Below, piece after piece: positions 6,686-10,323 of a DNA stretch of 10,323 nucleotides; position 1 is the stretch's first letter, and every line of letters starts with the position of its first letter. Below the pieces are notes generated by a model. That model was not told the DNA's origin. It saw only the letters and a program-made list of their open reading frames with translations, and searched no databases. This DNA comes from Nitrospirota bacterium (GTDB taxonomy: Bacteria; Nitrospirota; Nitrospiria; Nitrospirales; Nitrospiraceae), in the NCBI GenBank assembly GCA_005877535.1, contig VBOM01000175.1, positions 1 to 10,323 on the forward strand. The letters run 5' to 3'. The position numbers were made by a program, and so were the translations under genes.

Positions 6686-8343
6686 AGTCGGTCCTTGTCG
6701 ATGTATCTAGATGGTGTGGTGCGGCTACTGGCTCTCATAAACGGAGGATCGCTGTGGTCAAGCCGGTGGAGCGACAGAGGCGTCAGGGCTTCCCCGGTCG
6801 TCAGCGGTTCCACCAGCCCGTCGGTCCTGCGATGAAACAGATCCAACGCATGAGCGTAATGATACCCGCATCCTTGCTTGACGAGAAGTTCTTTGAGAGT
6901 TTCCGGCCGTTCCCAGTGGGCCGTCAGCAGCGCTGTGCGGGCGGGATTCCGTTGGCTGAACATGAACGAGAGATGGTCCGGATACCAATCTGCGCCGCCG
7001 GTGGCATACGACACAAAAAGCTTGGCCTGTGCCGCCGCACACACATCGGCAAGATACGTATTCGTGAGATAGCCGTTTTCTCCCACGTCGAGCCATTTCC
7101 CTGGATGCGACAAGGCCGCGTGGGCCGCACAGCCACGGATTTCGAGCAGTTGTTGTTGTGAAGCAAACACCAGCGGGATCGGCCCATGCTTCTGCGCGAG
7201 CGATTGGATCACTCCGTCCTTGAGGGCGGACTTCCCGCTATTCGTCGGCCCGCTGTCCGCATGCACGAGCACATTATAGCCACGATCGGCGATGAGATAG
7301 CAGTTGCGCGGCATCTCTAGATCGCAGGGGTCTTCGCCGTAGAACGGCACGGAGTACACGGCCCCTCCTTCGAACGCCCAACTTTCTCCATGCGCCAATT
7401 CGATCACACGGCCAAACCCCAGTTCTCGCAGGAGCGATAAATAATCGTAGGAGAGCGTGCGCCGATCCCTTCGGCTCGGCACGATGATCGGCATGTCTTT
7501 GGGCAGGTGCAAGAGCGTGCGCGGATCCACATGATCGTCGTGATCATGGGTCAAGAAGACGGCAGCCGGTTTGGGCAGCAGCGATCCCCAGAGCGACGGG
7601 ACGGAGGATTCCGCAAACCAGGGCAGCAGCCAGGGATCGAACAACAGCACCTGGTCCCGTTGCCGATACAACAGCGCGGCATGGCCGAGATGGACCGTGT
7701 CTTTATCTTGCAGCGTCTCAAACCAGCGGGACCTGACGGAGGAGGTGTTCGAGCTGACCAAGCACTCATGCTGATGAAGAGATTCGATCAATCGCGTGAG
7801 CAGACGTTCTCCATCTCGCCCCGAGGTCGCCACCACCGTGTTGATTTCGTCGGTCTGATGTGTGCCGTCCAGGAACCCCAATATCTTTCCCACCAACGGC
7901 CCCAACTGTCGCTGCTCGAACGCGATCGGAATCGCCTGCCGCTTCACGGAATGGAAGATTCGGAGCCCGTCGTTGGTGACCGTGGCGGATTTGGTAGGGT
8001 CGGTCGGAAACTCCCATTGAAACGTACCGTCCGGCTTCCGCCCACAACGAATGTGCTGCTGCAGATAGGGGCGGGCGCTGATTACCTCCGCATAGGCATC
8101 TTCCAATCGCCGTTGACGATCGGGATCGTCGAGCGGGGCCCGCTTGGAAAAGACATCGCTGATGGCCGTATCGATCGCGCTGGAGAGGAGGCCATGGGCC
8201 TCATGGAGACTGGCAACGACTTCTGGTGCCACCCCTCCAACAAAGGGAAAGGGCCCGGGAGGGTCCGCGCTCTCCAATTGAACCCAGGCCCAGGGTGCGA
8301 GGCTGAGATACTGGTTTTTCGGCAAACTGTCCCAAATCTTCAT
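6682..8343 (-). CDS. Metallo-beta-lactamase-fold protein with N-terminal PqqD/RRE-like region
   Basis: The C-terminal part (about residues 215-500) is a metallo-hydrolase of the MBL fold. It has the metal motif THDHDDH (His266, His268, Asp270, His271) and a later HADSGP (His361, Asp363) as a probable bridging ligand. The first 210 residues are not MBL. Residues 145-196 ([20 protein letters not shown] onward) have the pattern of a PqqD-like winged helix, the fold also used as a RiPP recognition element, with LDG followed by T-x-x-EI and a leucine-rich helix. I cannot name the first 130 residues. Substrate is unknown. It overlaps the epimerase start, so a role in sugar-nucleotide or envelope chemistry is possible, but a peptide-maturation link would fit the N-terminal fold. 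No signal peptide or clear ribosome binding site is visible. Confidence 0.78.
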   Translation of the reverse strand: MKIWDSLPKNQYLSLAPWAWVQLESADPPGPFPFVGGVAPEVVASLHEAHGLLSSAIDTAISDVFSKRAPLDDPDRQRRLEDAYAEVISARPYLQQHIRCGRKPDGTFQWEFPTDPTKSATVTNDGLRIFHSVKRQAIPIAFEQRQLGPLVGKILGFLDGTHQTDEINTVVATSGRDGERLLTRLIESLHQHECLVSSNTSSVRSRWFETLQDKDTVHLGHAALLYRQRDQVLLFDPWLLPWFAESSVPSLWGSLLPKPAAVFLTHDHDDHVDPRTLLHLPKDMPIIVPSRRDRRTLSYDYLSLLRELGFGRVIELAHGESWAFEGGAVYSVPFYGEDPCDLEMPRNCYLIADRGYNVLVHADSGPTNSGKSALKDGVIQSLAQKHGPIPLVFASQQQLLEIRGCAAHAALSHPGKWLDVGENGYLTNTYLADVCAAAQAKLFVSYATGGADWYPDHLSFMFSQRNPARTALLTAHWERPETLKELLVKQGCGYHYAHALDLFHRRTDGLVEPLTTGEALTPLSLHRLDHSDPPFMRASSRTTPSRYIDKDRL

Positions 8344-8359
8344 GCTGGTCAGGCGGAAG

Positions 8360-8444
8360 ACGTAAGGCGTAAGAGGATCGCCCCTCCGTCTGTGACCCCG
8401 TTATTCGCAACCATCGCCCCACCCCTCACGCCTTACCCCTTACG
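8360..8444. repeat. GTAAGG/GTGAGG inverted repeat between VOC and MBL genes
   Basis: The left arm ACGTAAGGCGTAAG (8360-8373) and the right arm, read on the minus strand as ACGTAAGGGGTAAGGCGTGAGG, form an imperfect hairpin filling the 89-bp gap. The VOC stop codon and its last three or four codons (TRKG) fall in the right arm. A transcript from the VOC promoter would read through it before the MBL gene, so it could attenuate or process the mRNA. Confidence 0.6.
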
Positions 8445-8870
8445 TGTGAATTCTAGTTTACTGATCGCAAGTTCGTACAACGCTTGAATGACAATCCCGT
8501 CGGGATCGCAAAAGTAAAATGAATAACTGCCGTCACGATGCTGCTTCGGCGGTTTCATAACCCGCCCACCCAGCTGCGGCAGACGTGGTTCGACCTCCCG
8601 ATACATCCGGTCGACTGCCTCAGGGCTCTCAAGGATCACGCCGATGTGATCCAGCGATTGCCCCGTTAAAGGCTGATACTCGGCGAGCTCGGACGCTGGA
8701 ATCTGATGTAAGGCGAAATTATCCGATCCGGAACTGAAATACACATTGTCGGGGTCGGGCTCCCACACCACCTTCATCCCCAGCAACTGCTCATAGAACA
8801 TGCGAGAACGAGCGAGGTTCGTGACGCGTAACGCCACATGACGTAATCCTCGATGGAACGGAGCACTCAT
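8433..8870 (-). CDS. VOC (glyoxalase/extradiol dioxygenase-fold) family protein
   Basis: The 145-residue product has two beta-alpha-beta-beta-beta modules. The first is HVALRVTNLARSRMFYEQLLGM (11-32, metal ligand His11). The second begins SLDHIGVIL (His75) and ends FYFCDPDGIVIQALYE (118-133). In many metal-dependent VOC enzymes the residue after DPDGxxI is Glu; here it is Gln129, so metal binding may be altered or weaker. Reaction and substrate cannot be assigned. The frame is open to 8921, but that ATG lies inside the promoter. The ATG at 8870 has GAGG 6 nt upstream and a leader of about 16 nt, which fixes the start. It may be the first gene of a unit with the MBL and epimerase genes, 89 bp downstream. 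Its C-terminus runs into a repeat. Confidence 0.83.
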   Translation of the reverse strand: MSAPFHRGLRHVALRVTNLARSRMFYEQLLGMKVVWEPDPDNVYFSSGSDNFALHQIPASELAEYQPLTGQSLDHIGVILESPEAVDRMYREVEPRLPQLGGRVMKPPKQHRDGSYSFYFCDPDGIVIQALYELAISKLEFTRKG

Positions 8871-8892
8871 GGTCATCCTCAATCGTGTCCGT

Positions 8893-8921
8893 ATAGTAGG
8901 GAGCCACCTTGGCTCCGTCAA
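8893..8921 (-). promoter_or_regulatory. Promoter of the VOC gene with a palindrome filling the spacer
   Basis: On the minus strand TTGACG (8916-8921) and TACTAT (8893-8898) are 17 nt apart. A perfect inverted repeat, GGAGCCA-3 nt-TGGCTCC (8900-8916), almost exactly fills the spacer. Its position makes it a candidate operator. Confidence 0.55.
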
Positions 8922-8930
8922 TTGAAAATC

Positions 8931-9319
8931 CCTAGCAGGATGCTGAAAAAGTCCGCCAGCAGGGGGGATGGCTCGGTGAGCCCCCTGGGCTCGCGCAACG
9001 CGCGGTCTCAGAAGAACAGGAGGGGAGCAGCCAGACCATCCTTCTTGCTCGCAGAACGCGCACGATAAAACGGTGCTCGTCCGATGCGCGCAGTGAAGGA
9101 CAGTCCGGCGACTCCCTTAGGAGAGAAAGTGTGATGTTGCAGAGAAGGAAACAAGAGGCCCTCGCCACGGGCTAGTGGCACGTCTCGGCGTGCCAGTGGG
9201 TGGGCGGGTGAGAAGTCTGGCCATTTTGAGCATCCTGCGAGAGTCTTCTACTCTTGTACCACATTTGTGGACCATCGAAGTTCTCGCGTTCCCACAGAGT
9301 TTTCCCGCAGCCTGCTAGG
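8931..9319. repeat. 389-bp non-coding element with terminal inverted repeats
   Basis: The left end, starting CCTAGCAGGATGCTG, is matched in inverted form by the right end, ...CAGCCTGCTAGG; 19 of 23 positions pair. Inside are small hairpins (GGCTCGGTGAGCC, CTCCCTTAGGAG, GGCACGTCTCGGCGTGCC). Its last 142 bp (9177-9318) are shared with 2095-2233. No convincing gene lies inside; a 13-codon frame at 9133 is too short to support. It resembles a MITE or a composite REP-type element. It begins 9 bp upstream of the VOC -35 box and separates VOC from the SUMF1 gene. Confidence 0.65.
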
Positions 9320-9765
9320 ATGCCGAGTGGGGCCCGGCGCGCCTCAATCGGACCGGTAGCTGCGCTTCCTCTCCCGGCTATGGTACGATCCTCAGGCTTC
9401 CGATCTTGAACAAGGAGCCCGCCACGATGTCTGTCCGACCCTTGCTTGTTTCGACTCTGCTATGTGTCCTGTTCAACATGTCCCCGCTCTTTGCAGCCGA
9501 CCAACCACCGCAGGCCCTGGTCACGCCACCAATGGGCAAAGACGGTGCGCCGATGGTCGAGGTCCCGGCAGGCTCGTTTCCCATGGGTGTCCCACAAGGC
9601 GATCGGGATGGAGGAGGCGATGAATATCCACGCCATGACGTGTTTGTGGACACCTTCTTTATCGATAAATTCGAGGTGACGAACGGCCGCTATCTGGAGT
9701 TCGTCAGAGCCTCAGGCCATCGGGTCCCACAAAATTCCAAGAACCCGACGCGAAACCTCTGGCAA

Positions 9766-9812
9766 GGAGACGCCATCTCTGACTCATTGTCCGATCGACC
9801 CGTGATCAATGT
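9766..9812 (+). repeat. Left arm of a 47-bp inverted duplication inside the SUMF1 gene
   Basis: This is normal coding sequence (residues GDAISDSLSDRPVIN and flanks) of the SUMF1 gene. It pairs with 9953-9999 at 45 of 47 positions, with a 140-bp loop. Confidence 0.9.
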
Positions 9813-9952
9813 GGATTGGTTTGACGCCGAATCCTATTGCGCCTGGGCGGGCAAACGACTCCCGACCGAAGCCGAATGGGAAAAGGCGGCAAAGGGCACC
9901 GCCGATCGCCGATTCCCCTGGGGCAATGTCGAACCGACGGTCAAACATCTCA

Positions 9953-9999
9953 ACATTGATCACGGGTCGATCGGATAGTGAGTCAGAGATGGCGTCTCC
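9953..9999 (-). repeat. Right arm of the 47-bp inverted duplication
   Basis: This is the reverse complement of 9766-9812 with two mismatches. It replaces the deleted centre of the SUMF1 gene and introduces the TAG and TGA stops at 9976-9981. Confidence 0.9.
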
Positions 10000-10132
10000 A
10001 CCCCCACGGTTCGCATCTTTACCCGCGTAGACAGCAATCCGACGATCAGGAACGAATCGACCGGTTTCCGCTGCGCCATGGACGCAAAGTAAGAATTTGA
10101 TCATTGCACCATTGCCGATTGACTCATTGGGT

Positions 10133-10323
10133 ATGAAGATCTTAGGTCGAGCAGAGGAATTAAAGGCAGGGACCAAGAGATTCGCAATTCGTATCGTTCG
10201 GTTGTCCCAATCTCTACCTAAAACCGACGAAGCATGAGTCATCGGCAATCAGGTATTGCGTTGCAGAAAGAAGCCAATGAACTTCTCGCCATCTTCGCGG
10301 CCTCACAGGTAACAGCACGTTCC
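10133..10323 (+). pseudogene. Four-helix-bundle (S23/IVP-like) protein gene remnant, cut by window edge
   Basis: From ATG 10133 the reading KAGTKRFAIRIVRLSQSLPK matches the first helix of the four-helix-bundle family that includes 23S rRNA intervening-sequence proteins and the Avd-like proteins. A TGA (10235) interrupts it where the family continues, and the same frame then gives VIGNQVLR, as expected. Directly after, in a different frame (from 10261), comes LQKEANELLAIFAASQVTAR, which is the family's C-terminal helix. So one nonsense codon and a deletion of roughly 60 codons, with a frame change, separate front and back. No ribosome binding site is visible. The role of stand-alone members is not well known. 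Confidence 0.65.

Larger units (their letters stand above)
9427..10092 (+). pseudogene. Secreted SUMF1/FGE-sulfatase-domain protein gene, rearranged and interrupted
   Basis: SUMF1-domain proteins include formylglycine-generating enzymes and many exported binding or accessory proteins. The ATG at 9427 has AAGGAG 9 nt upstream and opens with a signal peptide (residues 1-23, ending SPLFA). The domain begins normally: VEVPAGSFPMG, DTFFIDKFEVTNGRYLEF, then AWAGKRLPTEAEWEKAAKG and FPWGNVEP. After VKHLN the text becomes IDHGSIG and stops (TAG at 9976, TGA at 9979). In the same frame the true C-terminus resumes at 9994: VRIFTRVDSNPTIRNESTGF, then RCAMDAK and TAA at 10090. About 100 residues of the domain core, including the expected GNVWEW and RGGSW segments, are absent. 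The junction holds an inverted copy of the gene's own earlier sequence. The 183-residue truncated reading is unlikely to fold. Confidence 0.82.

Noticed and set aside
5942..6835. Long plus-strand open frame opposite the epimerase
   Set aside because: It is antisense to a full, motif-complete epimerase and has no recognisable domain.
7507..8487. 326-codon plus-strand open frame opposite the MBL gene
   Set aside because: The minus strand has the HxHxDH metal motif and couples to the epimerase; the plus reading has no domain and is a mirror of its codon bias.
9133..9174. 13-codon frame with a GGAG upstream inside the 389-bp element
   Set aside because: It is too short, has a poor spacer, is not preserved in the partial copy at 2095-2233, and has no support beyond chance.
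9766..9999. Invertible phase switch formed by the 47-bp inverted repeats
   Set aside because: Only the present orientation of the 140-bp loop encodes the SUMF1 domain, and even this form is stopped by the right arm. There is no recombinase nearby, so a damage footprint is simpler.
9784..10248. 154-codon minus-strand frame containing a GDAISDSLSDRPVIN segment
   Set aside because: That segment appears only because the SUMF1 sequence is duplicated in inverted orientation; the rest is antisense to SUMF1 and four-helix-bundle coding.
1..10323. CRISPR array, tRNA, rRNA, IS transposase or phage genes
   Set aside because: No regularly spaced repeats, cloverleaf, rRNA-like stretch or transposase/integrase motif was seen on either strand.

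Overview
The window (about 10.3 kb, moderately GC-rich, genes on both strands) reads like a chromosome segment of a Nitrospira-type bacterium (Nitrospirota). This is inferred from the style of the proteins (TusA/DsrE2 pair, secreted SUMF1-domain protein, KefB-type transporter with RCK domains) and from the dense palindromic intergenic repeats. No marker gene proves it. There is no CRISPR array, phage gene, tRNA or rRNA.

Layout. (1) 1-831, minus: dsrE2 followed by a tusA cut by the window edge, a sulfur-relay pair. (2) 986-2083, plus: a Rieske non-haem iron oxygenase of the pheophorbide a oxygenase/vanillate demethylase kind, divergent from dsrE2. Two good sigma70-type promoters sit back to back in the gap. 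(3) 2084-2450: two repeat elements side by side. (4) 2412-4244, minus: a KefB-type antiporter with RCK domains. It lacks about 65 residues of its membrane core, and its last codons lie inside a repeat. (5) 4245-5021: a poorly coding stretch with one possible gene remnant. (6) 5022-5640, plus: a small secreted protein, probably frameshifted at a T5 tract. (7) 5654-8870, minus: a VOC-fold protein, then a metallo-beta-lactamase-fold protein with a PqqD/RRE-like helical domain, then a UDP-glucuronate 4-epimerase. The last two overlap by ATGA. (8) 8931-9319: a 389-bp element with 23-bp imperfect terminal inverted repeats. (9) 9427-10092, plus: a secreted SUMF1-domain gene whose central part is gone and is replaced by a 47-bp inverted copy of its own upstream sequence. 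(10) 10133-10323, plus: the remains of a four-helix-bundle protein gene.

Functionally, the intact parts point to sulfur trafficking (tusA/dsrE2), an oxygenase of unknown substrate, and sugar-nucleotide or envelope chemistry (epimerase coupled to the MBL-fold protein). The most striking feature is not a new pathway. Several genes are internally rearranged (antiporter, SUMF1 gene, four-helix-bundle gene, secreted protein), and at least three families of palindromic repeats fill the gaps and run into gene ends. Either this is an actively decaying, repeat-driven region, or part of the damage is assembly error; read-level data would decide.
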